DNA of 64,000 nt from Azolla caroliniana. Lineage: Eukaryota; Polypodiophyta. Location: the NCBI GenBank assembly GCA_043228905.1, contig JBHGNT010000004.1, positions 19,406,001 to 19,470,000 on the forward strand. The letters are read 5' to 3'. A model generated the notes under the pieces. That model was not told the origin of the DNA. It saw only the letters and a program-made list of their open reading frames with translations, and ran no database searches. Numbering within the stretch: position 1 is the first letter of the stretch; each line of letters begins with the position of its first letter. Position numbers and translations under genes: made by a program. Shown in pieces: positions 21,798 to 33,107 of the stretch.

Positions 21798-23778
21798 ATG
21801 ACTAGACCAACGAATGGACCGGTTACAGATCGAGCAAGGAGACTTGCTGAGCGGCTGCGGAAGCGAGAGGCCTTCCAACAGGCGGCAACAGAGATTCATC
21901 CGGATCAATCATTTTCCAAAGTGATCCGGAGAATGGACGAGGAGTCACTCCGTTTGCAACAAGATTTCCACCCCGACGAAGGAAGCAACTTAAGTAGTCT
22001 TCGGGAAGCGAAATCCCTTCTACAGGCATTAGCTGCAGGAGAAGGCGATTCAGAATTGTTTTCGGGATTTGAATTGTATTCAGATGGCGAATATAACGCT
22101 CATTCCAATTACCGTAATAGTCACGACAACCCAGACGGACCGGCGGACGAGGAATCAGATACCTTATCGACATCGAAACCAGAATTGATAGAATTGGAAG
22201 CCACAAACTGGCCAAGGTCTGAGAAAACCTCGACACCTGAAGTAGAGGAGGAAAGACCTCCCACTGAGGAAGAAAGACCTCCGACAAAGGAGGAGGAGCG
22301 ACCTCCGACGGAGGACGAGGAAAGAACTCCGACACCACCAGCCCGCATTCCAACACTGGACGACAACATGTCATTTCAATATCCCAAGTACCGGGATGAT
22401 CCGGACGTAGAGGCCCAGGTCTATGCATTTCAGCAGACTTGGGAAGCGAATCATGTGTCACAACGCTTAACTACGACTGAAGCAGAACGCTCAAAGATGG
22501 CAGAGTTCGGCATGACCCTGGAAGGGCCCGTCGCCAGATGGCGCCTGACGCAAGATCCCAGCACCATGACAACGTTTGAGGCATTGAAAACTAAATTCTT
22601 ACACTTTTTTCACAAAGAGGTGGATCAATGGGAAATGGTCGGCCTATTTTATACCATCTGGTAGGAGCCCACGGAGAACATTCAACAATTTGTAATCCGA
22701 TTCCAGAGAATGCCCAGCCAGCTCAGTCGGGCACCACCGGAGGAAGAGACTAAGGCGATATTCCTAGCAGCACTCCGGGAACCCCTATGAACGGTGTGCA
22801 CCGTCATTGATTTCCGCGCGAGTTTCATTGACTAGGTTATAGACCCAGTCAGGGAAATGGAAAACTCCAACTCGTGGCTGATGATGGGGGCACTCCAACG
22901 AACGTTACCAACCGATGAAGACCTCCGATTTCGACAAGCAATTCAATGTACGACTTGCCTGAATGCCAGACACTCGGTGTTGGAGTGCACCATGCGTTCT
23001 CAATGCCTGCTTTGCCATTCCAGAAACCACACAATGGATCGGTGCGAGTATAACTTGTTGAATTGGCAAGCGCCACTGGTCTGGCAAATCGAACTACAGA
23101 GCTACTAGGAGGAGGAAGAAGAGTGCTGGCGGCGAGAGGAGCGTTACCGGCCGGCACAAGATGTCCAGTATAGTGATCGAAGAGACGCTTATGACCGTGA
23201 CCGTTATGATAGATATGATAGATATCGGGACTATAATGGGGAATGGAATGAGCGATACAACCGGGATCACTCCCCCGGGTACAACCCACGAAGGGAGGAC
23301 TATGGCAAGTATGATGACTGGCCTCGATAGGGTTACCGGAACAAAAAGCATTTCAACAAAGAACGGCATTTCAATAAAAAAAGGGGATCACCAACGGGGG
23401 CCAGAAAAGGGTACACCAAGCACCCAACCGGACCAAGGCCAACCACTTACAACAGGACCTCAACCGGGTGCCGGAGCGATAGCAGAATCCAGCAACACCC
23501 GGAAGGCTTACTGCTACTATTGCCGACAAGACGGACACTACAGTAACCAATGTTCGACGAAAAGCTACGATAAGAGAGAAACGGTAAACTTGGTGGTAGC
23601 GGAAGTTGCGGACATACAACAAGTGAGCACGAGGTCAAAAGGAAAAGCAATGGAGTGGGAAACCCAAGAAGCCATCCGGAAGCAGGCCACCGAATGGGTA
23701 AAGAAGGCAAATGAGTGGAATGTGGCAGAACTGGAACAACAAAAAGAGAATCCAGAGGAGCCCACCGGCAATAGCTAG
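21798..23778 (+). pseudogene. Outer element gag
   Basis: Gag is read through several breaks. The N-terminus (21798-22664) has TDRARRLAERLRKREAFQQA and an acidic repeat of the RPPTEEE type (residues about 150-180). The retrotrans_gag core follows. The C-terminal half has a CTTCLNARHSVLECTM / CLLCHSRNHTMDRC double-cysteine block, an arginine- and tyrosine-rich stretch, and a zinc knuckle YCYYCRQDGHYSNQC. Stops relative to the homologous frame of element C include TAG at 22663, TGA near 22789 and TAG near 22834. Most are explained by CAG or CGA having lost a C to T. Confidence 0.85.
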
Positions 23779-24738
23779 GCGGAAAACCCAACATGGCAAG
23801 CATTACAAGAATGCCAAATCACGCTGCCATTAGGTTGGCTATTGCAGTTGGTACCTTGGTTTACGGAAGGACTGGAGACGGGAATTACTACGGTCGACAC
23901 GCCACCGACGTTCTTTTAAAATCCGGAGGAAGGACCGACGGTAGTGGACACGAGTAGTCCGGCTATCACAACCATCGTCAAGGGACGAGAGCTACCCGGA
24001 ACGATTATAGACGGGGGATCCGGCGTGAACGTGATTAGCCTCCGAACTAGCCTCCGAACTTGTAATACCCTAGAATCCAGGACTGGGAGCCGCGCCCGTT
24101 TTGGCTCCGGATGGCAGACACAAGTTCAGTAAGACCTACCGGATTGATACGAGATTTGGAAGTGACTATTGGAGGTCACGCATTCTGCATTTAGGCAGTA
24201 GTCCTCCAACTGTTGCTGGGCCGCCCATGGCTAAAAACACCGAACATCAAGCAAAATTGGCGGAAAAACATAATTACCTTCCGGCGCGGCAAAGCGAAAG
24301 TACTAGTACCTACACACACAACCACGTTTGAGTACCGGCAAGGAGCTGACACCACTGTATGCAGAATGTGTCAACATGCTTGGCGGATTGGCTGATGAAG
24401 AGGTCGATCGGTACTTACAGGAGAATGTGAAAATTGTACCCTTATTTGAAATTGATGTCGCCGAAGCATTGGCACCATATATAATGCAACTGGAGGATGC
24501 GGATGAAGAACCGGATAAAGCAGTCATCAGAGAGTTACGGCAAGCGTAGGAAGCTTTGGAGAAGGAATTGGTAGTATCTCAACATGTAAAAGCCTCTCAG
24601 CTGGAAGAGGTAAACCTAGGCATCGTAGAAGACGCAAGACCGGTTCACATCGCCAAAGAAATGACTCTAGAAAGGAAGACGACAATGATCACCTTCTTAA
24701 AGGAGTTTTGGGATGTATTCGCGTGGTCTTAAGAGGAC
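23779..24738 (+). pseudogene. Outer element protease region
   Basis: The retropepsin motif TIIDGGSGVNVIS lies near 24003-24041. Family-typical linker motifs (LLGRPWL and FRRGK) follow in different frames, which shows frameshifts. A duplicated 12-base piece (TAGCCTCCGAAC, twice near 24037-24058) adds to the damage. The region links to RT through EDMRGLDPQLYQHQIHLS. Confidence 0.8.
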
Positions 24739-25580
24739 ATGCGAGGGCTAGATCCGCAATTGTATCAACACCAGATACATCTGAGTAAGGATGCCAAGCT
24801 GGTGGCGCAACGGTGCTACTGGATGAACCCTAACTATGCAGCAAAAGTAAAGGATGAAATCGACAAATTGTTATGGGTAGGGTTCATCCGACCAGTCAAG
24901 AAGGCGACATGGCTGAGTTTGATAGTCTTCGTACCGAAAAAGAACGGAAAAATCAGGGATGTGTCGACTACCGGAAGTTGAATGTGGCAACGGTAACCGA
25001 CAACTTCCCACTCCCTTTTACGGACGAAGTCCTGGATGCAGTAGCCAGTCACGAAGTTTATAGTTTCTTGGACAAGTTCAGCGGCTACAATCAGATCCAG
25101 ATGCACCCCGACAACTAGGAGAAAACTGATTTTGTTACCGAATGGGGCATATTTGTTGTCGTAGTCATGATGTTCGGACTTAAAACGGTGCTGGCAACCT
25201 TTCAACGGATAATCATGGAGATTTTCGGAGAATTTATTCCAGCATTCATGCAGGTGTTTCTAGACGATTTCGCCGTGTATAGTCGGGAAGGGGAACACCT
25301 CCAACACCTCCGACTATGTCTTGAGAAATGTAGGGTTTACCGGTTAAGCCTTAACCCGGCAAAATGCGTGTTTGGAGTGTCAAGCGGTGCAGTACTAGGC
25401 CACATCGTTAGCAAGGACGGTATTGCAGTAGACCCGGACAAGGTCAAAGCAATTTTGGAGGCACAAGCACCCACCACGGCAAAAGCATTGAGTCGGTTCC
25501 TAGGACAAATCCGGTGGCATAGCCGGATGCTCCGGTATTTGACAGACCTGGCCACACCATTGCATGCTGCGGTGCACTAG
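24739..25580 (+). pseudogene. Outer element reverse transcriptase
   Basis: RT fragments in several frames: FVPKKNGKIR, DNFPLPFTDEVLDAVA, FSGYNQIQM, MMFGLKTVLATFQR, and a catalytic block VFLDDFAVYS where FLDD takes the place of YLDD. A stop lies at NxEK near 25117. The last part (25167-25580) is open for 137 codons. Strong similarity to element C at 42265-43100 fixes the identity. Confidence 0.88.
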
Positions 25581-26168
25581 ACACCGTTTCAATGGACGGG
25601 CACACAAGAGAAGTACTACTATCACAAGCACCAGTGGTGCAACCTCCGGATTGGTCTAAAGAATTCAACGTATTCGTAGACGCGTCCGACATAGCAATTG
25701 GGAGCGCATTAATGTAGCTTACCAAACCGAAGTGGTACCCGCCCATGTATTATGCCAGCCGGAAGCTGTCCCAGGCAGAACGTAATTACTCAACGACGGA
25801 TAGAGAAGCCTTGGGCATGATCTACAACGTCACCAAGTTCCGACACTATCTATTGGGGCGGAAATTTTCCTTTCATGTAGACCATTCGGCGCTACTTTAC
25901 TTGGTCTCAAAAGCATCACTCACGGGTAAGTTGGCCTGGTGGACGTTATTATTGGACATTTCACCGACCAGGTATACAACATGCGGTTGCGGATTATTTG
26001 AGCCGGTTCGACTCCGGTGAAACTGGTGATGGAGTCCCAGACGAGTTTCCGGATGTAGAGTTGTTTAGGGTTACAATAGAAACGACAACAGATGGTGTGG
26101 TCGCCGAGGAGGACAAGTGGCTCACTAACATGCACCAATTCTTGAGCATCGGATTACCTCCAGAGTAG
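25581..26168 (+). pseudogene. Outer element RNase H
   Basis: The pieces read VFVDASDIAIG near 25673 (catalytic Asp), [24 protein letters not shown] from 25748 and [15 protein letters not shown] near 25880. Stops at 25578 and near 25716, and a frameshift after 25950, break it. A linker with MHQFLSIGLPPE follows. Confidence 0.85.
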
Positions 26169-27527
26169 ATGAACAGAGACAAGTGGAAACGATTAGCAGT
26201 ACAAAGCCGACACTTCTGCCTATTGCAAGACACATTGTACCATACAGGCGCGGATGGCATATGGCGGCGCGCGGTGCGCAGCGACAAAAAAAACCAAATA
26301 CTGCACGAAGCACACTGCGGCGTTGTCGGAGGGCATTATGTTGGGGACGCTACAGCACGGAAAATATGGCAGAGTGGCCTATGGTGGCTGACAACATTAA
26401 AAGACGTCGTCTGGTATGCTAAAGAATGCGATTTATGTCAGCGGATGGGCCAACCAACGGAACAGGCAAGAATACCTCACCAGCCGGTGCTGCCATTGGA
26501 ACCATTTCAGAAATGGGGGTTGGACTTCGTCGGCCCATTTAAACCACCAGCAATGAGAACTGGCAACCGATACATGATTGTTGCTACGGACTACTGCACC
26601 AAGTGGGTGGAGGCCAAAGCACTACGTGACAACACCGTGACATCCACGGGAAAGTTTTTATAAGAATATATCTGGTGCCGGTATGGATGTGCGATCGAGC
26701 TAATTAGCGACCAAGGTGGGCATTTCCTAGGACAAGTGGTGGAGATCTTGACGACATTCTATGCGGTGGTGCACAAGCGAAGCACTCCATATTATCCGCA
26801 AGCCAACGGATTAGCCGAATCTACAAATAAGACGCTACAAAACATCCTGCGGAAAATCGTCAATGAGAACCAGACGGATTGGGATACAAAGCTGCACAGT
26901 GCACTTTGGGCCTACTGGACAACATATAAGACAAGTATCCGGACAATGCCTTTCTGATTCACATTCGGATTGGATGTGGTAATGCTGATCGAATTTCAGG
27001 TTCCCAGTTTGCGGTTACAGGTTTGGGAACGCCTAAACGAGAAGGAGTCGGAGACAATCTGGCTAGCAGCACTATGCAAACTAGAGGAACACTAGATAGC
27101 CATTCGGATGCACATGGAACTGGAGCAACGGAGAAGGAAAGCGTTGGTCGATCGACACCGAAAAGGTAACGAAAAAATGTTCGAGATCGGCAAGTCGATA
27201 GTTGTATTCCAGACCCAGATGGGTAAGATGCCGGGGAAGCTATAGTTTTGGTGGACTGGACCATATTGGATTACACGAGAGTTCAACGGTTCCTACCAGC
27301 TAGGGACACTCGCCGGAGAAGTTATGGGTAAATGGGTCAATGGGTTTCAACTCAAACCATACTATGGACCCATGCCAAGAATCTCGTTTGAAGAGACAAA
27401 AGTTGACACCGAACAGGACATTAGTAAGCACAACGAGACAATAACTGGTCAAGCAATCGGCAAGCATGAAACATGTGAAAGGGACCACAAACCGGAGAAG
27501 GGTCCGTTTGGGCCAAATACGGATTAA
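26169..27527 (+). pseudogene. Outer element integrase and C-terminal tail
   Basis: The zinc-binding domain is readable ([27 protein letters not shown]). The rve core shows [11 protein letters not shown] (first Asp), LISDQGGHFLG (second Asp) and YPQANGLAESTNK (Glu). A GPY/F-type block WWTGPYWITREFNGSYQLG is near 27250, and no chromodomain follows. Stops are at about 26661, 26956, 27095 and 27243. The last open part ends in TAA at 27525-27527. Confidence 0.88.
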
Positions 27528-27661
27528 CAAAGATCGAAGTAATAAATAAAAATAAATAAATAAATAAATAAGAAAAAGAAAAAGAATCAAATCATGCGAT
27601 GGCGAGGAGCGAACGGCCACATGCAAGGAAAAGGGAGGAGTGAACGGGCACTTTGAAAAGC
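27528..27661. other. Outer element spacer after pol
   Basis: A-rich stretch (ATAAATAAAT repeats, 27540-27590) between the end of pol and the target duplication of the inserted gag-only element. No gene seen. Confidence 0.6.
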
Positions 27662-27666
27662 AACGT

Positions 27667-28168
27667 TGTCGTGAAGATTTTCGTCCATAGGCGGAAACCG
27701 GGGTGGAATAGGCAAGTCAGTGGTGTGCAACATGTGCACGTGTATACTAGGAAATGGTGTGTAGAAAGAAGAGGGGAATTTTATCCCACATTGTAAGGTC
27801 CCTCCCTCCTTGGGCTATAAAAGGAAGGGAGGGGTCACTTATGAGGGGTTGCCTATTTTGAGGGAGAGAGGCATACCACTTAGGTCGAGGGTTTCCTATT
27901 CGGTTTTAGGGTTTCGGTTAGGGTTTTCTTCTTGGGTTTTCCTCTAGGGTTTTTCTCATAGTCGTTTGGTGCGGCCATGGCGGCCACCATTGTAAAGCGT
28001 TTATGTTTCCTTAAGCTAAATTGTTGAGCATCTTGCCCCGTCTATTCTATGTTATTGTCTTATTCTTTCTCACCTCCTCTTGAGCTAAGCTTCCATTTTG
28101 TGTCTTATTCTTTCTCCTCTACTCCCTAGTCCAAGACCCCCGTGGTCCCGCCCCTTCCACACGCATGC
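27667..28168 (+). repeat. Diverged LTR related to the gag-only element
   Basis: It starts TGTCGTGAAGATTTTCG, like the next LTR, has its own TATA box (27816-27823) and the same end block (AGTCCAAGACCCCCGTGGTC), but the middle has diverged. It is either a solo LTR into which the gag-only element inserted, or the product of unequal exchange. Confidence 0.7.
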
Positions 28169-28942
28169 TGTCGTGAAGAATTTCGGCCAGAGGCGGAAAC
28201 TGGGAAACATTGTCTACATCGGCGGGGTACAGCGTGTGTACGCACCCATGTATATTTAGTGTGAATATCGAGGGCGCCTTTATGGCGCTGAAGAGTAGTC
28301 AAGTCGGGACAGATGGTCCCATGTAAGTCGGGGGTTTATCCCACATTGTAACGCATCCCTGTCCTTGTTCTATAAAAGGAAGGGAACGCCCTTTGTGAAA
28401 GGGGTTGCCCATTTTTGCATTAGAGGGTATACCGTTAGGTTTAGAGTTAGGTTTCTTCTCCTTCTTCTCCCCCTTCGTGTTTTGCTTAGGGTTTGCTTTG
28501 GTTCGGCCTCCTGTGCAAGACCCCGCTCAGCGCGACGAGCTGAGAGCTCCCCGACGGCGGCTTGGCAGCAGACGACTACTGTAACCTACCTCCGTCCGGC
28601 TCGAAGCCAGGAATGTATTCTTCTTCTATATATATATATATATATACGTTTGCGTCTGTCTGTGTATATTGGCGTCTTTGTTGGTGTCAGGTGCCTCCCC
28701 TTTCCTGCGTTTCCTGTACATGAGGGTGTGAGCTGTGTGTGTGTGCGTGTGTGTGCGTGTGTGCGCGTGAGTCGGTGTCAAGCGCGCGCTCCCTCTCTTT
28801 CTCTCTCTCCCTTCGGTTGCTTCCGGCGTGCTTCTAGGATGCCCCGGAAACGGTGAAGTGCGACTTCCTACGCTCCGTCGCTCCCTAGTCCAAGACCCCC
28901 GTGGTCCCGCCTTTCTCCACACACGCGCGTAACAACACGACA
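28169..28942 (+). repeat. 5' LTR of gag-only element
   Basis: It starts TGTCGTGAAGAATTTCG and ends ACACGACA. The first 740 bp align without length change to 32255-32994, with about 20 substitutions by eye. It includes a TA run (28627-28646) and GT/GC repeats. Confidence 0.85.
28371..28378 (+). promoter_or_regulatory. TATA box of the gag-only element LTR
   Basis: TATAAAAG in the 5' LTR, repeated at 32457-32464 in the 3' LTR. It lies about 600 bases upstream of the gag start and fits an RNA polymerase II start within the LTR. Confidence 0.6.
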
Positions 28943-28946
28943 TCTT

Positions 28947-28961
28947 TGGTGAACCCCGACG
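28947..28961 (+). other. Primer binding site of gag-only element
   Basis: TGGTGAACCCCGACG starts four bases after the LTR, the expected place for the tRNA primer. The tRNA is not identified. Confidence 0.6.
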
Positions 28962-28980
28962 TAAAAGGCTACAAGGGAGG

Positions 28981-30237
28981 ATGGAGTCGGAAGACGACGA
29001 CCTTGCGGAGATGGTGGGCGAAGTGCTATTGGAGTCGGCACGAGTGGTGATGAGGCGAGAAGCAGCGCAACAAGCGGTTGAGCGAGTGGTCGAAAGAGTC
29101 GGTCGTTTCAACAAGGACAAAGTCCCATCTTACATGGAAGCCTACAACGCGGAGATGGAGGAGCGTGGCGTAGACAAAGCGTTGAGGCTGGAGTATTTCT
29201 GTCGGGTCGTGGCTGTCCGGATGCATGCGGAAGTAAAGGAGCTCCGTGAGGCTCATAGTTCGTGGGAAGCCTTCGAAGAGGCACTCCTGAAGGTATACGG
29301 AGGACGGCGGAAGAGCCGGGGACGACACGACTTCGACCAGTGGGTAGCATCGGCAAAGACCCATCGGGGCGCTGCCAAGGCGTTTCGAGAGTTCGAGCGG
29401 TGGCTTGCTCGGCTCCCGGAGCGGGAACAAGGTTTGGTGGGGGCGGACAAGGTCCTATTGTTCGTCAGGTCGATCAACCGAGCGGAACGGGAGGCCATCG
29501 GGATTGAACTCGAAGACGATGACGGAGCGAATGGGCTTACGGAGGACTGGTCGAAGGTCGGAAGGGTGTGCCAACGGCTAGACAACGAGCGAGCCGAGAA
29601 GGCTAAGAGAAAGGTACGCGACGGCGTGCCATCACAGCGGGAAGAGGCCGAACGACAAAGAGAGTCGGCAAGGGTCGGCGTTGGGGCCAGGATTGCGGAG
29701 GCGTACGTAGCTCTCGAGGTGATGCTCGATGAAGAGGAAAGACGGAGGCCGCAAGCCGAGACTAAGGAGACGGACTTGCCCCACGCGACGGCGGAAGATC
29801 GGTACGACGGTACGACGGGAGAGGGTGCGGAACGAAACGCCCTCTCGACTTGCGGAGATAGAACGACCAAGGACGAGGCCGAGATACAAATCACGGAACC
29901 GGAACGTTGGGACCAGTGGTTTCGGGCGTGTCAGCCCGAGATCTTGGTCATTGGAGAAGCAAGCCCAGACGGGGCTTGCGCGATCGGTAAGAAGACGACC
30001 GCCGACCACAAAGAGTCGGTGGCTACGGACAAGGGCGTAAAACGGACGGGCGATTCTTTGTGTCTTCCCACACTTGCTCCCGAGACGATGGCAGTCGGGC
30101 CCGAGTGCCCACGTGAGCCCCAAGCGAAGGAAGGCGGCGGCGAAAGGCCAACAATCACCGGCGAGACGATACGGGGAAGGAGCGGACGAAAGCCCACGGA
30201 CCCGATTCCGGAGTACTCGACATTCGGGCCCATGTAA
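28981..30237 (+). CDS. Gag-like protein of the non-autonomous element
   Basis: An intact 418-codon frame that opens 20 bases after the primer site. Residues 1-60 are rich in Arg and Glu and look helical. Residues about 85-200 resemble the retrotrans_gag core (WEAFEEALLKVYGG, DFDQWVASAKTHRGAAKAFR, FERWLARLPEREQ, VLLFVRSINRAEREAIGI). The C-terminal half is low-complexity, rich in Glu, Arg, Thr and Pro. I see no CCHC zinc knuckle, unlike the other gags here. GC content is far above that of the surrounding satellite. No protease, RT or integrase follows. It presumably packages its own RNA into particles made with help from another element. Confidence 0.75.
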   Translation: MESEDDDLAEMVGEVLLESARVVMRREAAQQAVERVVERVGRFNKDKVPSYMEAYNAEMEERGVDKALRLEYFCRVVAVRMHAEVKELREAHSSWEAFEEALLKVYGGRRKSRGRHDFDQWVASAKTHRGAAKAFREFERWLARLPEREQGLVGADKVLLFVRSINRAEREAIGIELEDDDGANGLTEDWSKVGRVCQRLDNERAEKAKRKVRDGVPSQREEAERQRESARVGVGARIAEAYVALEVMLDEEERRRPQAETKETDLPHATAEDRYDGTTGEGAERNALSTCGDRTTKDEAEIQITEPERWDQWFRACQPEILVIGEASPDGACAIGKKTTADHKESVATDKGVKRTGDSLCLPTLAPETMAVGPECPREPQAKEGGGERPTITGETIRGRSGRKPTDPIPEYSTFGPM

Positions 30238-32242
30238 GAACGAGGAGATGGATAGCGGTACCGAGGAGTCCTGGCACGATGCCAGGGAAGATGGATGGGA
30301 GATGGCCAGCAAAAGGGGCGACAAGGAGACCAAGGAACGACCTGACCGGGGACTGAACCACGCGACGCTCCGGTACGGGTGGAGCGTGATCCGGTCGTGG
30401 ATTGTTCGATAGGGGCCAGAATCGGCATGAAGGTGCCGATACGGGAGAGGGTGCGGGACGAGCCACCCTCTTTTACATGGGGAGAAAGACCGACCGAGAG
30501 AAGGTCGAGAGTGGGAAAGAGAATGAAAGCCGGTCCTATGGGATTCCTTACACCGATCCGGCTGCAGGCCCGAGTGCCAGCGTGAGTCCTATAAGAGAGA
30601 TCGGTGGCGACAGGAGAACGGGACTCGGCAATCCGGAGAAGGACGAACGGACCCGGACGAGAACCGGGCGGAGCGGACTCCCGGACGACCATTCCGGGAG
30701 GGAGGAAGAGAGCAGGCTTACGAAGAGGCCGAGGACACGGTATGTCGGTACCACGGGAGAGGGTGCGAAGTAAACCGCCCTCTTGGCATGCGGAAAAGGA
30801 CGACCCGAGACAGGGTCGGGAAGACAAATCGGAGGCCTACGGAGGATCCTTCACACCGGTTCTAGAGACTTCGGCAGTCGGCAACGCGGTCGACGTAAGA
30901 CCAAGATACTGACGGTGGCGGTGAGGTGACGAAGGCTATGGGCGTAAGGAAGTCCGGTCCTACAGGATCCCATCACTTAACCAGAGACTCCGGCGGTTCG
31001 GCCAACGTGGCAACATGAGACCGAGGGAGAAGGTTGGTGGCGGCGGGAAACAGGACCCGACTACGCGGAAGACACGAGGAGAGTCCGGGAGGGACGCAAA
31101 CAAAAGGCACCCGAATTTCGGCAAGCATAGAAACAGAGTTCGGTCCTATGGGACCCTCACACCGATCCGGAGACTCCGGCAGTTCGGCCAACGTGGCAAC
31201 GTGAGACCTAGGGAGAAGGACGGTGGCGGCAGGGAACGGGACCCGACGACACGAGGTTTCGGAAGGAGCCGGTATGGGCAAACACGGGGAGGTGTGTCAA
31301 GCCGGAAAGGCACACCTGGGACGGAATAAGAGTCTCACAAGTGGCCATCGCGGGCCGGATCAAAGCGTGACTACGGGATAGTGTTCGGCACGGGCGGTGC
31401 CGAGCGAAGGAAGCGAAAGACGGCACAAGAGAGGTGTCGGGAACGAGGTGACAAGTGCCTAGTGGACTGCACAGGGTCAAAGTCAGGGGATGGCAAGAGA
31501 GGCCGGAGGAGGATCCTCCACACTCGCTTCGTAGATCTCGGTAGCTCCGTCGAAGTAGTGAAGACTGACACGGCAAGCCGGGATGACGAGCTGGTGGGGG
31601 CGAGGGGACGACGGCAAACGGAAGACTCAGGACCTGTTGAAGCAGCACGAAGACGGGAAGGGCCAAGCGGGCTACTACGGGGTGTTCCTCGGATGCAAAG
31701 GACACCGGTATGCGGGGAGCGGCGATGCACGATCTGGCCGGAAATGGGGCCGACAAGGCGTGCAATGAACCGGAGTGCGATACAGGCAGTGCCAAACAAC
31801 GGACGAGGGTATGTGGCACACGGAGGTGCCGGAGCGGAAAGGCGAGCGCGGAGATAGGTTGCACGGTTCGGAGGTAGCACAGAGAAGACCGAATAGGGAT
31901 CCCCCACACTGTTCCGGAGACCATGGCGGTTCGAGCCGACGCGGCGATGTAAGACCATGGAGAAGGAAGGTGGCGGCGAGAGGACGAGGGCATACGACGG
32001 GAGCGGGGCGTTGATACGGCCGAACAAGGGCCAGTAGAAGGACGTGTACTACGGAGATCGCGGCAGAGGACCCATCGACGGGTCAAATGAGCTTACGGGG
32101 AGGTAAGCGCGAAGGAAGAATCGAAGCCGACGGATAAAACCGGCAGCGAGCTGGGATGCGGATCACGGAAGACCGGTTTCTCACCGGCCGAAATCTCTCA
32201 CCCTTCAACCAGACTTGGCACATACCGGTGGATGTGCGGTTA
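30238..32242 (+). repeat. Internal non-coding region made of degenerate modules
   Basis: GC-rich and broken by stops in all frames. Modules that also occur in the 3' half of gag recur here: GGGAGAGGGTGCG (near 29819, 30446, 30759) and a longer block with CTCCGGCAGTTCGGCCAACG and GGAGAAGGxxGGTGGCGGC (near 30985, 31170, 31910). Several overlapping open frames on both strands reflect base composition only. Confidence 0.7.
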
Positions 32243-32254
32243 GGTGGGGGCGGA
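32243..32254 (+). other. Polypurine tract of gag-only element
   Basis: GGTGGGGGCGGA lies directly before the 3' LTR. Confidence 0.6.
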
Positions 32255-32994
32255 TGTCGTGAAGAATTTCGGCCAGAGGCGGAAACTGGGAAACATTGTC
32301 TACATCGGCGAGGTGCAACGTGTGTACGCACCCATGTACATTTAGTGTGAATATCGAGGGCGCCTTTATGGAGCCGAAGAGTAGTCAAGTCGGGACAGAT
32401 GGTCCCATGTAAGTCGGGGGTTTATCCCACATTGTAACGCATCCCTGTCCTTGTTCTATAAAAGGAAGGGAACGCCCTTTGTGAAAGGGGTTGCCCATTT
32501 TTGCATTAGAGGGTATACCGTTAGGTTTAGAGTTAGGTTTCTTCTCCTTCTTCTCCTCCTTCGTGTTTTGCTTAGGGTTTGCTTTGGTTCGGCCTCCTGT
32601 GCAAGACCCCGCTCAGCGCGACGAGCTGAGAGCTCCCCGACGGCGGCTTGGCAGCAGACGACTACTGTAACCTACCTCCGTCCGGCTCGAAGCCGGGAAT
32701 GTATTCTTCTTCTATATATATATATATATACCTTTGCGTCTGTCTGTGTATATTGGCGTCTTTGTTGGTGTCGGGTGCTTCCCCTTTCCTGCGTTTCCTG
32801 TACATGAGGGCGTGAGCTGTGTGTGTGTGCGCGTGTGTGTGCGTGTGTGCGCGTGAGTCGGTGTCAAACGCGTGCTCCCTCTCTTTCTCTCTCTCCCTTC
32901 GGTTGCTTCCAGCGTGCTTCTGGGATGCCCTGGAAACGGTGAAGTGTGACTTCCTACGCTCCGTCGCTCCCTAGTCCAAGACCCCCGTGGTCCC
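32255..32994 (+). repeat. 3' LTR of gag-only element, end missing
   Basis: 740 bp matching 28169-28908. The last 34 bases of the 5' copy are absent, and AACGT follows at once. Confidence 0.85.
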
Positions 32995-32999
32995 AACGT

Positions 33000-33107
33000 G
33001 ACAATGTAGTGGGCTATTAAGAGCGCATTAAAACGCCGCCACGTGGCACTTCATTGCTATTATAGTACACGAAGTGCGCATGCGCAGGAATCGAGAAAGG
33101 AGCCAAC
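33000..33107. other. Outer element sequence before the extra coding region
   Basis: The empty site of the gag-only insertion resumes here. No gene seen; it would be the leader between pol and the extra coding region. Confidence 0.5.

Larger units (their letters stand above)
27667..32994 (+). mobile_element. Gag-only, non-autonomous LTR element (TR-GAG type) with an extra LTR-like segment
   Basis: The block is flanked by AACGT on both sides (27662-27666 and 32995-32999). It holds an LTR-like segment (27667-28168), a pair of matching LTRs (28169-28942 and 32255-32994), one gag-like frame (28981-30237) and about 2 kb of GC-rich sequence without pol. LTR retrotransposons that encode only gag are known from plants (terminal-repeat retrotransposons with gag domain). 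It would have to borrow RT and integrase from another element. Confidence 0.8.

Noticed and set aside
28626-32388. Overlapping open frames on both strands in the gag-only element
   Set aside because: GC-rich sequence with few stop codons. Only 28981-30237 has gag-like content and lies right after the primer site.
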